Positions 53,201-62,400 of a DNA stretch of 64,000 nucleotides are shown piece by piece (position 1 is the stretch's first letter; each line of letters opens with the position of its first letter). The translations under genes were made by a program, and so were the position numbers. The notes beneath the pieces were generated by a model that saw only the letters and a program-made list of their open reading frames with translations, made no database searches and was not told the origin of the DNA. Source of the stretch: Bradyrhizobium sp. SRL28 (lineage in GTDB: Bacteria > Pseudomonadota > Alphaproteobacteria > Rhizobiales > Xanthobacteraceae); the NCBI RefSeq assembly GCF_018596315.1, contig NZ_JAHEAG010000020.1, forward strand, positions 1 to 64,000. The letters run 5' to 3'.

Positions 53201-54700
53201 ATGGACGTTTTGACCACGACTGAGATGGAGCGTGCCGACCGGTTGACGATCACCGCGGGCACGCCCGGCTTCGCGCTGATGATGAGCGCGGGCCAGGCCG
53301 TGGCCGAAGCCGCAATGGATCTCGTCGAGGAGGGACCGATCATGGTGGTCGCCGGCCGCGGCAACAATGGCGGCGACGGTTTTGTGGCGGCGGCCGAGCT
53401 GGCTGCGCGCGGCCGGGACGTCTCGGTCATCCTGCTGTGCGAGCGCGACAGCCTGCAGGGTGATGCGGCCCTCGCTGCACGCGGCTGGAAGTACCCGGTG
53501 CTGCCGTTCAACCCGCAGGCGATCGGCAAGCCGGCGCTGATCATCGATGCGCTGTTCGGCGCCGGGCTCAATCGTCCGGTCAAAGGCGATCCGCTCGAGA
53601 TGATCGAGGCGGTCAACGCCAACGGCGCGCCGGTGCTCGCCGTCGACCTGCCGAGCGGGATCAACGGTACGTCGGGTGCGGTGATGGGCGCTGCGATCAA
53701 CGCGATCGAAACCGTGACGTTCTTCCGCCGCAAGCCGGCGCATCTGTTGATGCCGGGGCGCAAGCACTGCGGCCGTGTCCGCGTCGCCGATATCGGCATC
53801 GATCCCCGCGTACTCGAAGAGATCCGGCCGCAGACATCAGAGAACGTTCCGCAGAGCTGGCAAAAATCCTTCCCCGTGCCTGACATCGACGGCCACAAAT
53901 ACGCCCGCGGCCACGCCGTCGTGTTGTCGGGCGAACTGGCGTCGACCGGGGCGGCGCGTCTCGCGGCGCGCGGTGCGCTGCGGGCAGGGGCTGGTCTCGT
54001 CACGGTGGCCTCGCCGCGCGACGCGCTGGCGGTCAACGCCGCGGCGCTGACGGCGGTCATGGTGCGCGCCGTCGATACGGTGGTCGAATTCGCGGAGATG
54101 ATTGACGACAGGCGGCTCAATTCCATCGTGATCGGGCCGGGCGCCGGCGTCGGCGACCGCACGCGCGATCTCGTTCACACCGCACTGTCGACAAAGCGCA
54201 GCCTCGTGCTCGACGCCGACGCGCTGACGAGTTTTGCCGAAGCGCCCGAGCGGTTGTTTGAACAGATCAAGGCGAGCGAGGACGCCCACGTCGTGCTGAC
54301 CCCGCATGAGGGCGAGTTTCCGCGCCTGTTCAGCGACATCAGCAACAAGCATCCCGGCCGCTCCAAACTGGAGCGGGTGCGCGACGCCGCCGAACGTTGC
54401 GGCGCAGTGGTACTGCTGAAGGGACCGGATACGGTCGTGGCCTCCCCGGATGGACGCGCCAGCATCGCCGCGAATGCACCGCCCTGGCTTGCGACGGCGG
54501 GAGCGGGCGACGTGCTGGCGGGAATGATCGCAGCGTTTCAGGCGCAGGGCGTGCCGGCGTTCGAGGCTGCGTGCATCGGCGTCTGGATGCACGGCGAAGC
54601 CGCGCGCGAGGCGGGGCCGGGCCTGATCGCGGAAGACTTGCCGGAAGTGCTGCCCGCGGTGTTTCGCCGGCTCTATGACGAGTTCGGGATTGAGTATTAG
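53201..54700 (+). CDS. Bifunctional NAD(P)HX epimerase / ADP-dependent NAD(P)HX dehydratase
   Basis: 499 residues joining both repair enzymes. The N-terminal epimerase (YjeF_N, about 1-210) has VVAGRGNNGGDGFVAAAELA and VDLPSGINGTSG. The C-terminal dehydratase (about 225-495) has VIGPGAGVGDRTRDL, VLTPHEGEFPRLF and ATAGAGDVLAGMIAAF. It repairs hydrated NADH and NADPH. The start MDVLTTTEMERADRL at 53201 has GAGG upstream; the earlier frame to 53123 is not needed. Divergent from glnB. Confidence 0.95.
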   Translation: MDVLTTTEMERADRLTITAGTPGFALMMSAGQAVAEAAMDLVEEGPIMVVAGRGNNGGDGFVAAAELAARGRDVSVILLCERDSLQGDAALAARGWKYPVLPFNPQAIGKPALIIDALFGAGLNRPVKGDPLEMIEAVNANGAPVLAVDLPSGINGTSGAVMGAAINAIETVTFFRRKPAHLLMPGRKHCGRVRVADIGIDPRVLEEIRPQTSENVPQSWQKSFPVPDIDGHKYARGHAVVLSGELASTGAARLAARGALRAGAGLVTVASPRDALAVNAAALTAVMVRAVDTVVEFAEMIDDRRLNSIVIGPGAGVGDRTRDLVHTALSTKRSLVLDADALTSFAEAPERLFEQIKASEDAHVVLTPHEGEFPRLFSDISNKHPGRSKLERVRDAAERCGAVVLLKGPDTVVASPDGRASIAANAPPWLATAGAGDVLAGMIAAFQAQGVPAFEAACIGVWMHGEAAREAGPGLIAEDLPEVLPAVFRRLYDEFGIEY

Positions 54701-54910
54701 GCCGCTTGAACTTGATGACACGAACGCCTCGGCGCGCGTTCACCGAGCCTACGCCTTGCTGTGGCAGACCGGTCTGTAGACGTCCGAGGTACCCAGTGAT
54801 TGCACCGCGCGTGGATGTTCAATCAAAAGCGCTCGTGGCAACGTGCGTTCCCGGCCGATGCGGGCGGGACGATCACGCGGCCCGACCAACGGTAGCAACC
54901 TGAAGGAACT

Positions 54911-55159
54911 ATGGCCATGCGCACAATCCTCGTCGCTGCTGTGATCCTCTTAACCACTTCGGCCGCTTGGGCCCAGGGACAGCCCACGTCGTGCTCCGGG
55001 GGCGCGCAGATGTGCAAGGAATCGATCAGTCGGGCGCGTGATGCAACGCGGTTGAAGACAACCCCCGCCGGCTGCGATGCCGCGGCCGCCCAGTGCATGA
55101 AGACCGGCGTGTTTGTGGGTCCCGGTTCGGGTATTCGCTGGCCAGTGGCCAAGAATTAA
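54911..55159 (+). CDS. Small exported Cys-containing hypothetical protein
   Basis: 82 residues with a signal peptide (MAMRTILVAAVILLTTSAAW, cleaved after AWA). The mature part of about 60 residues has four Cys in the pattern SCSGGAQMCKE…AGCDAAAAQC, enough for two disulfides. GAAGGAACT precedes the ATG; a second ATG two codons on is an alternative. No family recognised. It stands alone between the repair enzyme and a palindromic repeat. Confidence 0.7.
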   Translation: MAMRTILVAAVILLTTSAAWAQGQPTSCSGGAQMCKESISRARDATRLKTTPAGCDAAAAQCMKTGVFVGPGSGIRWPVAKN

Positions 55160-55163
55160 TTTC

Positions 55164-55251
55164 CGTAGGATGGGTGGAGCGAAGCGATACCCATCGTCTT
55201 CGTCACCAGTGCTGGAGTTGATGGGTATCGCTGCGCTCCACCCATCCTACG
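55164..55251. repeat. Palindromic repeat (GTAGGATGGGTGGAGCG family) containing a stop codon
   Basis: Arms 55164-55195 and 55220-55251, 32 bases each with one mismatch, 24-base loop. I know this as a repeat in Bradyrhizobium. The second arm includes the TAG stop (55247-55249, reverse) of the enolase-superfamily gene. Confidence 0.85.
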
Positions 55252-56332
55252 CCATCAGATGTTTGGACACCGCCGTCTCATTCCATTCCAGCCCAAGGCC
55301 GGGGCCTCTTGCCGTCACCGTGCCATCGACGATCTCGACGGGGTGGGCGAGGATGATGCTGGCGAAGTCGAGGAATTCGAGCCAGTGCGCCGTCGGCGTT
55401 ACCGCCAACATATGGGCGCTGGCCTCCGCAAACAGATGGCTCGACATCGGAATGTTGGCGGCTTCCGCTTGGGCTGCGACCTGCAGCCAGCCCGTGACAC
55501 CGCCGCACTTCATCAGATCGGGCATGATGAAATCGCTGGCGCCGGCTTCGATCGCCTCCGCAAAGCCGCGCGGAAACCACCAGTTTTCGCCGGCCTGAAT
55601 CGGCGTCGGTGATGTCTCGCGCACTTTTGCGTGTCCCGACAGATTTTCCTGCGGCACGGGTTCTTCGATCCAGTGCAAATCGTAGGGGGCGAGGCGGGCG
55701 ATACGGCGCGACGCTTCAGCGGGATCGAGCGACTGGTTGAAGTCGATCATCAGTGCGACATCAGGGCCGATGAGGGCGCGCACGCCCTTGACCATCCGTT
55801 CGTCGTTGGCGGCATCGCCGTCGCCGACCTTGATCTTGATGCCGCGAAATCCCTGTTCGAGCGAGCGGCGCAGCGCCTTTTCGTCGGCGACGGGATCGAC
55901 CACGCCGTAGCTGTCGTAGGCCTTGATTGGCCGCGCCGAGCCGCCGAGCATCTCCGCCACTGGCTGGCCTGCGATCTGTCCGAGCGCGTCCCAATAGGCC
56001 ATGTCGAGGCCTGATACCGCCATGCCGACGAGGCCCTGCCAGCCGAGCAGGCGGAATTTGGCGTCCATCGCCGCCATCAGGTCGTAGGGCGCGATCGGCC
56101 GGCCGGTGAGTTCGCGCCCGATCTCCTCGATCAGGTGAACCAGCGGCTTCACCGTCATCCGGGCGTAGGCGAAGATGTAGGAATGGCCGCTAACGCCCTG
56201 ATCGGTCTCGACATCGATCAGGACCAGCGGCGCGACCTCGAACACGCCAAAGGCGTTCCTCAGGGGACGCGCGAGCGGCACGACGAGACCTCGCGCCTTG
56301 ACGCTGCGGATGGCGGGAACCGGTTTGCTCAT
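55247..56332 (-). CDS. Mandelate racemase / muconate lactonizing enzyme family protein
   Basis: 361 residues of the enolase superfamily. The capping domain is N-terminal. The barrel has the KxK motif in GIKIKVGDGD, the metal ligands in LMIDFNQSLD, WIEEPVPQEN and IQAGENWWFP, and a His in SSHLFAEASAH. This set fits the mandelate-racemase subgroup, acting on alpha-proton acids (sugar acids or mandelate-like). The substrate cannot be read off. The stop codon is provided by a palindromic repeat, so the C-terminus may differ slightly from relatives. It follows the multicopper-fold gene by 10 bases. Confidence 0.88.
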   Translation of the reverse strand: MSKPVPAIRSVKARGLVVPLARPLRNAFGVFEVAPLVLIDVETDQGVSGHSYIFAYARMTVKPLVHLIEEIGRELTGRPIAPYDLMAAMDAKFRLLGWQGLVGMAVSGLDMAYWDALGQIAGQPVAEMLGGSARPIKAYDSYGVVDPVADEKALRRSLEQGFRGIKIKVGDGDAANDERMVKGVRALIGPDVALMIDFNQSLDPAEASRRIARLAPYDLHWIEEPVPQENLSGHAKVRETSPTPIQAGENWWFPRGFAEAIEAGASDFIMPDLMKCGGVTGWLQVAAQAEAANIPMSSHLFAEASAHMLAVTPTAHWLEFLDFASIILAHPVEIVDGTVTARGPGLGLEWNETAVSKHLMA

Positions 56333-56342
56333 GGTGTGCTCC

Positions 56343-57671
56343 TCACTCGACAGCGTACCACCGCACCAGCCGCGGCGCCGCCCAATCGGTGGTGACGGAT
56401 TCGATCAGGTAGCGGCCGGCATGTTCGGCCCGGAAGGCGATGCGCTGGGTCTGGCCGGGCTCGATCGCCAGCGTATCCAGCCAGAACGGCTTCCAGCCAT
56501 CGTCGAGTCGGTCCAGCAGCCGGAAATGGTGGCCGTGCAGGTGGAAGACGGTGGCGATCGCGGCGCGGTTGGTCAGGGCCAGCACCACGGTGCGGTCGCC
56601 CTTGACGCGGAAGGCGGGCGGGGCGGTGGCGACAAATTTGGCTGGAGTCACCCAATCGCCCTGGGGACCGCCGAGCGCGAGATCGACCCGGGCGGCGCCC
56701 TTGAGCTCGATCCGCTCGGGGAGGCCGTTGGAGGGCAACGGCGGGGCTAGCGCGAGCGGGGTCGGGCGAATCGGCGGCTCGCTGGAGACGCGGACTTTTC
56801 CGATCGGGCGGGCTTCCTTGCCATCGTGCAGAAGGATCGGCGTCTCGGTGCCCGTCGGCGTGGTCACATCGATAAAGGCGTCGACCCGGCCGCCGGGCGC
56901 CAGCACCAGGGCGCCGTTGCGGGCGTGGAACGGCTCGGAGGATTGGCTGTCGATGGCCATCACGCGGACATCGAGCCCCTCCAGTTTCACAGCAATAACA
57001 GAGCGTTGACAGCCGCTGATGATGCGGAGCCTGATCCGTTCGTTGGTCCGCCCTGAGAGATCGAGCGAAGTCTGGCCGTTAATCGTATGGACTGGTACGG
57101 CGTCCCCGGGGTCCGCAGCCGGTGCCATCGCGGTTCCATCCGGCTTGACCCGCCAGTCCTCGATCAGGAGAACCTCGTCGCGGTCGACGGCGACTGCTTC
57201 GCTTTCCTGGACGATCAGCGCCCGTGCCTGCGACGCTCGCGGTTGTCCGTCTCCGAGCAGGTTGAGTTCGCACAGGAAGGTCCCGGCGTGGCGCAGCGGC
57301 AGTTGCAAGGCTTCCTTGCCGCCGCCGGCGAGCGGAGGGCGTGCCGTCAGCGGTTCGGCCGCCGGGACGCCATCGATTCCGCGCCAACTGAGGACGGCCG
57401 GCACCGGGAGTTCGTTGCCGAAGGTGATATCGAGGGTCTCACCACGCTTGAAGCGAAGTTCGGGCCCTTGCAGCGACCAGATCGGCGTGGCCGGGGCGTT
57501 CGGGCGGAGGACGACGCTGTCGGCTTTGGCTTGCAGCGCCAGCGCGGATCGGGCCTGGGTTCGCCCCGCGACGGGCCATATCGGGGTGAGGGCGGCCGCG
57601 CCCAACCCGGCCATCAGTTCGCGTCGATCCAGCGGAAATTTGGGGCTTGCCATCGGACCAATGCGGACCAT
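56343..57671 (-). CDS. Multicopper-oxidase-fold protein lacking most copper ligands (SufI/FtsP-like)
   Basis: 442 residues with three cupredoxin-like domains. A twin-arginine leader (LDRRELMAGLGAAALTP) indicates Tat export. Only one of the four copper motifs is intact: VFHLHGHHFRLL. Where oxidases have HWHG this has SWRG, where WYHxH is expected it has FLCEL, and the HCHIxxH at the C-terminus is replaced by YLIESVTTDWAAPRL. It therefore probably does not act as an oxidase, as in SufI/FtsP. The ATG at 57653 is an alternative start. Co-directional with the enolase-superfamily gene. Confidence 0.87.
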   Translation of the reverse strand: MVRIGPMASPKFPLDRRELMAGLGAAALTPIWPVAGRTQARSALALQAKADSVVLRPNAPATPIWSLQGPELRFKRGETLDITFGNELPVPAVLSWRGIDGVPAAEPLTARPPLAGGGKEALQLPLRHAGTFLCELNLLGDGQPRASQARALIVQESEAVAVDRDEVLLIEDWRVKPDGTAMAPAADPGDAVPVHTINGQTSLDLSGRTNERIRLRIISGCQRSVIAVKLEGLDVRVMAIDSQSSEPFHARNGALVLAPGGRVDAFIDVTTPTGTETPILLHDGKEARPIGKVRVSSEPPIRPTPLALAPPLPSNGLPERIELKGAARVDLALGGPQGDWVTPAKFVATAPPAFRVKGDRTVVLALTNRAAIATVFHLHGHHFRLLDRLDDGWKPFWLDTLAIEPGQTQRIAFRAEHAGRYLIESVTTDWAAPRLVRWYAVE

Positions 57672-57808
57672 TTTTTGTTGTATCTGTCCTAGCTGTGACG
57701 CCTTGCCCCGGTGGTGTCAAAAAGGGCCATTTTTTTGCTGCGGAGGTGTAGGCTCATGTTATAAGCCCGCCGCCCGCGGCATCGCGGCCGGGTATGGATG
57801 CTTTTCAC

Positions 57809-57893
57809 GCGGGCGTGGCGGAACTGGTAGACGCGCTGGATTTAGGTTCCAGTGACGAAAGTTGTGGGGGTTCGAGTCCCTCCGCCCGCACCA
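57809..57893 (+). tRNA. tRNA-Leu (UAG anticodon)
   Basis: 85 bases with 7-bp acceptor stem GCGGGCG/CGCCCGC, discriminator A and encoded CCA. The anticodon stem CTGGA/TCCAG holds loop TTTAGGT, giving UAG, which reads CUN leucine codons. The long variable arm and GTTCGAGTCCC T-loop are as expected for a class II tRNA. Confidence 0.97.
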
Positions 57894-58058
57894 AGCGCTC
57901 TATCCAAGCGTTTGCATGACGAATACTGGAGGGCCTGCTTCCCCGTTGGGGGAGGCCAAGGTCCGCCGAACCACCGGCGCAGGCTGCAAGGCTACGCCTC
58001 GAACATTTGACACTGCCGGGCCGCTCTGGCCCGGCGCAAGCGGAAGAAGATTGACACC

Positions 58059-59417
58059 ATGCAGGTCACCGAAACCCTCGCCGAGGGATTGAAGCACGAG
58101 TTCAAGGTCAGCGTTCCCGCATCGGATCTCGATGCCAAGGCGGACGCCAAGCTGGTCGACCTCAAGGACAAGGTGAAGCTCAATGGCTTCCGTCCCGGCA
58201 AGGTGCCGGTGAGCCATTTGAAGAAGGTGTACGGCCGCTCTGTCATGGCCGAGACCATCGACCAGACCATCCGCGACACCAACACGCAGATCTTCACCGA
58301 CCGCGGTTTCCGTCTCGCGACCGAGCCGAAGATCACCATGCCGACCGAGCAGGCCGAGGTCGAGGAGCTGCTCGCCGGCAAGACCGATCTGACCTACACG
58401 GTCGCGATCGAGGTGGTGCCGACAATCCAGCTCGCCGATTTCAAGACGTTCTCGGTGGAGAAGCCCGTGGTCGAAGTGACCGATGCCGAGGTCGATGAAG
58501 CGATCAAGCGCATCGCCGACCAGAACAGGCCCTACGCGGCGAAGGCCGACGGCGCCAAGGCCGAAACCGGCGATCGCGTTACGATCAGCTTCAAGGGCAG
58601 CATCAACGGCGAATTGTTCGACGGCGGCACCGGCGAGGGCATCGCGGTCGTGATCGGCGCCGGACAGTTCATTCCGGGGTTTGAGGAACAGCTCGTCGGT
58701 ATCGGGACGGGCGAAACCCGTACGCTGAAAGTGTCATTCCCGAAGAACTACGCCAGCGAGAAGCTCGCCGGCCAGCCGGCCGAGTTCGAGACCACCGCGA
58801 CCCTGATCGAAGCCCCGGGCGAGACCAAGATCGACGACGAGTTCGCCAAAACGCTCGGCCTGGAATCGCTCGACAAGCTGAAGGAGGCCGCGCGCGAACG
58901 TCTGGTCGCCGAATTCGCCGGTGCGACACGCCAGCGCGTCAAGCGCGCGCTGCTCGACCGTCTCGACGACAGCCACAAATTCGAGGCGCCGCCGTCGCTG
59001 ATCGCGGAAGAGTTCAACCTGATGTGGAACTCGATCAAGGCCGAGATGGAGTCCTCCGGCAAGACCTTTGCCGACGAGGACACCACCGAAGAGGCGGCCC
59101 AGGAAGAGTACAAGAAGATCGCCGACCGCCGGGTCCGGCTTGGGCTGGTGCTGTCGGAGATCGGCGAGAAGAACAAGATCACCGTGACCGATGACGAGGT
59201 CAGCCGCGCGGTGATCGAGCGGGCGCGTTCGATGCCCGGCCGCGAGAAGGAAGTCTGGGACTACTATCGCAACAATGCCAATGCGCTGGCCCAGCTTCGT
59301 GCGCCGATTTATGAAGACAAGGTGGTCGATTTCATCCTCGAACTCGCCAACGTGACCGAGAAGAAGGTCTCGCGCGAGGACCTGTTCAAGGACGACGACG
59401 AAAAGAGCGCAGCCTGA
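58059..59417 (+). CDS. tig: Trigger factor
   Basis: A 452-residue ribosome-associated chaperone with peptidyl-prolyl isomerase activity. The N-terminal ribosome-binding domain has the signature GFRPGKVP (about 47-54), the FKBP-like domain (about 165-245) has GDRVTISFKGSINGELFDGG and FIPGFEEQLVGIGTGE, and the helical C-terminal arm domain completes it. The ATG at 58059 is the normal start. Its stop codon lies in a GCCTGACC/GGTCAGGC hairpin. It heads tig–clpP–clpX–lon, the conserved proteostasis order. Confidence 0.97.
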   Translation: MQVTETLAEGLKHEFKVSVPASDLDAKADAKLVDLKDKVKLNGFRPGKVPVSHLKKVYGRSVMAETIDQTIRDTNTQIFTDRGFRLATEPKITMPTEQAEVEELLAGKTDLTYTVAIEVVPTIQLADFKTFSVEKPVVEVTDAEVDEAIKRIADQNRPYAAKADGAKAETGDRVTISFKGSINGELFDGGTGEGIAVVIGAGQFIPGFEEQLVGIGTGETRTLKVSFPKNYASEKLAGQPAEFETTATLIEAPGETKIDDEFAKTLGLESLDKLKEAARERLVAEFAGATRQRVKRALLDRLDDSHKFEAPPSLIAEEFNLMWNSIKAEMESSGKTFADEDTTEEAAQEEYKKIADRRVRLGLVLSEIGEKNKITVTDDEVSRAVIERARSMPGREKEVWDYYRNNANALAQLRAPIYEDKVVDFILELANVTEKKVSREDLFKDDDEKSAA

Positions 59418-59432
59418 CCGATTTGGTCAGGC
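59412..59432 (+). terminator. Hairpin overlapping the tig stop codon
   Basis: Perfect 8-bp inverted repeat GCCTGACC (59412-59419), loop GATTT, GGTCAGGC (59425-59432). The tig TGA (59415-59417) is inside the first arm. No T-run follows, so it may be a Rho-dependent or stability element rather than a simple terminator. Confidence 0.45.
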
Positions 59433-59731
59433 CAGCGTTAATGATGAACGGCAAAAGCGGCGTGGCGACGGCATCCGTCGCTATGAGATCGCCTGCGAAT
59501 CAGCTTGAACTCGTCGGGTTCGGCTCGCAATGGCCCGGCCTTGTCGCCGGGAAATTGGCTCATATCTGTGAGCGGCTCGCTTACCCGCGAGTTCTGAGTT
59601 GAAGTCCTGCATCACGGGACGTTCGTCCGCGCGCGGCAATCCTGGCGATTGGCCTGCCTTGCCGATGGATGTTCGCCCCCGCTGTTTTCTACCTAACCCG
59701 ACCAACCCTCTACTAACCCTTGGGGTGACTA
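59433..59731 (+). other. tig–clpP intergenic region
   Basis: About 300 bases with no gene I can support. It should contain the clpP promoter. The region just before the clpP start has GGGGTGACTA as ribosome site. I could not place a heat-shock promoter with confidence. Confidence 0.45.
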
Positions 59732-60367
59732 ATGCGCGATCCCGTTGAAACCTACATGAACCTCGTGCCCATGGTGGTCGAGCAGACCAACCGCGGCGAA
59801 CGCGCCTACGACATTTTCTCGCGGCTTCTGAAAGAGCGCATCATCTTCGTGACCGGTCCGGTCGAAGACGGCATGTCGACGCTGACCGTCGCGCAGCTCC
59901 TGTTCCTCGAGGCGGAAAATCCCAAGAAGGAAATTTCGATGTACATCAACTCGCCGGGCGGCGTGGTGACATCGGGGCTTGCGATCTACGACACGATGCA
60001 ATTCATCCGTCCGCCGGTATCGACGCTGTGCACCGGGCAGGCGGCCTCGATGGGCTCGCTGTTGCTCGCGGCCGGCGCAAAGGACATGCGCTTCTCGCTG
60101 CCCAATTCGCGCATCATGGTGCATCAGCCTTCGGGCGGCTTCCAGGGCCAGGCCACCGACATCATGCTGCATGCGCAGGAGATCCTGAATCTCAAGAAGC
60201 GCCTCAACGAAATCTACGTGAAGCACACCGGCCAGACCTACAAGGCGATCGAGGACGCGCTCGAGCGCGACAAATTCCTGACCGCCGATATGGCCCGCGA
60301 CTTCGGCATCGTCGACAAGGTGATCGACAAGCGCCCCGAAGAGGCGATGCCGACGAAAATCGCGTAA
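59732..60367 (+). CDS. clpP: ATP-dependent Clp protease proteolytic subunit
   Basis: A 211-residue serine protease. The catalytic Ser is in TGQAASMGSLLLAAG, the His in NSRIMVHQPSGGF, and an Asp follows in the C-terminal third. It forms two stacked heptameric rings and works with ClpX (encoded next) and ClpA. The N-terminus MRDPVETYMNLVPMVVEQTN is normal for the alphaproteobacterial protein. In this group ClpXP degrades cell-cycle and stress regulators. Confidence 0.98.
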   Translation: MRDPVETYMNLVPMVVEQTNRGERAYDIFSRLLKERIIFVTGPVEDGMSTLTVAQLLFLEAENPKKEISMYINSPGGVVTSGLAIYDTMQFIRPPVSTLCTGQAASMGSLLLAAGAKDMRFSLPNSRIMVHQPSGGFQGQATDIMLHAQEILNLKKRLNEIYVKHTGQTYKAIEDALERDKFLTADMARDFGIVDKVIDKRPEEAMPTKIA

Positions 60368-60812
60368 GGTGAAAACCCCGTAAGGTGACGGATAGCGACA
60401 CCCCGCGTTGACCTTAACGGTTGGTTGAACCGGCAAATATGGCCGAAAGCCGCGTGCCTATACCCTGGTATAGGTCGAAAGTTCCGCTTTCGTCCCGGTT
60501 TTGCTGCGTGGCAGTTGCGCAACGCTCGGTCGATTTCGTCAACTTCTCCCCGTGCGAATGCCACAAATCACGGTATTGTCACGGGTAGCCATTCCGGCCC
60601 CGATTAGCGAAATCTTGATAGTCGGGTGTCAGCATGGTTGGCTGTGTGGGCTGGTTAAGATCGCGGGGGATTCGAGAAACCGTGATTCGCACGGTGCGTA
60701 ATTGAGTTAAGGTCTTTTCTGGTACGGAATTTGCTCTATCTACCTTGAGGTCCGGTGTGAGTGCCGGAATGGGTCGATCGGGTAACGGATCGAACGGCGG
60801 ACGGAGACAAGA
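60368..60812 (+). other. clpP–clpX intergenic region
   Basis: About 445 bases without a convincing gene. It holds a perfect palindrome at 60459-60476 and a tandem GTAAGGTGA near 60364 and 60380. Its length suggests clpX has its own promoter as well as read-through from clpP. Confidence 0.5.
60459..60476. promoter_or_regulatory. Perfect 18-base palindrome, possible operator
   Basis: CCTATACC-CT-GGTATAGG, 8-bp arms and a 2-base centre, about 340 bases before the clpX start. No regulator in the window is linked to it. The short centre fits a dimeric DNA-binding protein better than an RNA hairpin. Confidence 0.4.
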
Positions 60813-62087
<1,275 letters not shown>

Positions 62088-62400
62088 TCGCGCTCGATAT
62101 ACCTCGCCTGGACTACCCTGATAAGGACGGCTGCCGGACGTTCCGGCGGCCGCTGTTGCGTCAGCGTTTCGCGCGTGTTTAGCCCCAATTTGTGGGCATT
62201 TTTCCGTGACTTGACACCCCCATACCCGATAGCCACCTAATGCCAGTGGTGGCGGAAATCACATTCGAGATTCGTCGCAAAATCATCCGGTGAGAGGCGG
62301 CAGCGAAGGCGGCCGAGTGACCCGGATCTCCCGGCACCTTGTGGCGGTTGCGCAAGCGAAGCGGACTGCGTGCAAGGGGGCAAAACAAAAGGATAAGGCC
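62088..62400 (+). other. clpX–lon intergenic region
   Basis: About 313 bases with no gene. It holds the candidate lon promoter (62210-62240). No repeat or terminator of note. Confidence 0.5.
62210..62240 (+). promoter_or_regulatory. Candidate heat-shock-type or housekeeping promoter of lon
   Basis: CTTGAC (62210-62215) with a following ACCTAA (62235-62240), 18 bases between TTGACA and ACCTAA. It resembles alphaproteobacterial RpoH promoters (CTTG…), fitting lon, a heat-shock gene in many bacteria. The -10 match is modest. Confidence 0.4.

Noticed and set aside
53044..54162. Reverse frame of 372 codons opposite the NAD(P)HX repair enzyme
   Set aside because: Antisense shadow; Ser/Arg/Ala-rich composition without domains, while the forward frame shows complete catalytic motifs.
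60414..60430. CtrA-like TTAA box before clpX
   Set aside because: The second half-site is at the wrong spacing (nine bases and TTGA instead of seven and TTAA).
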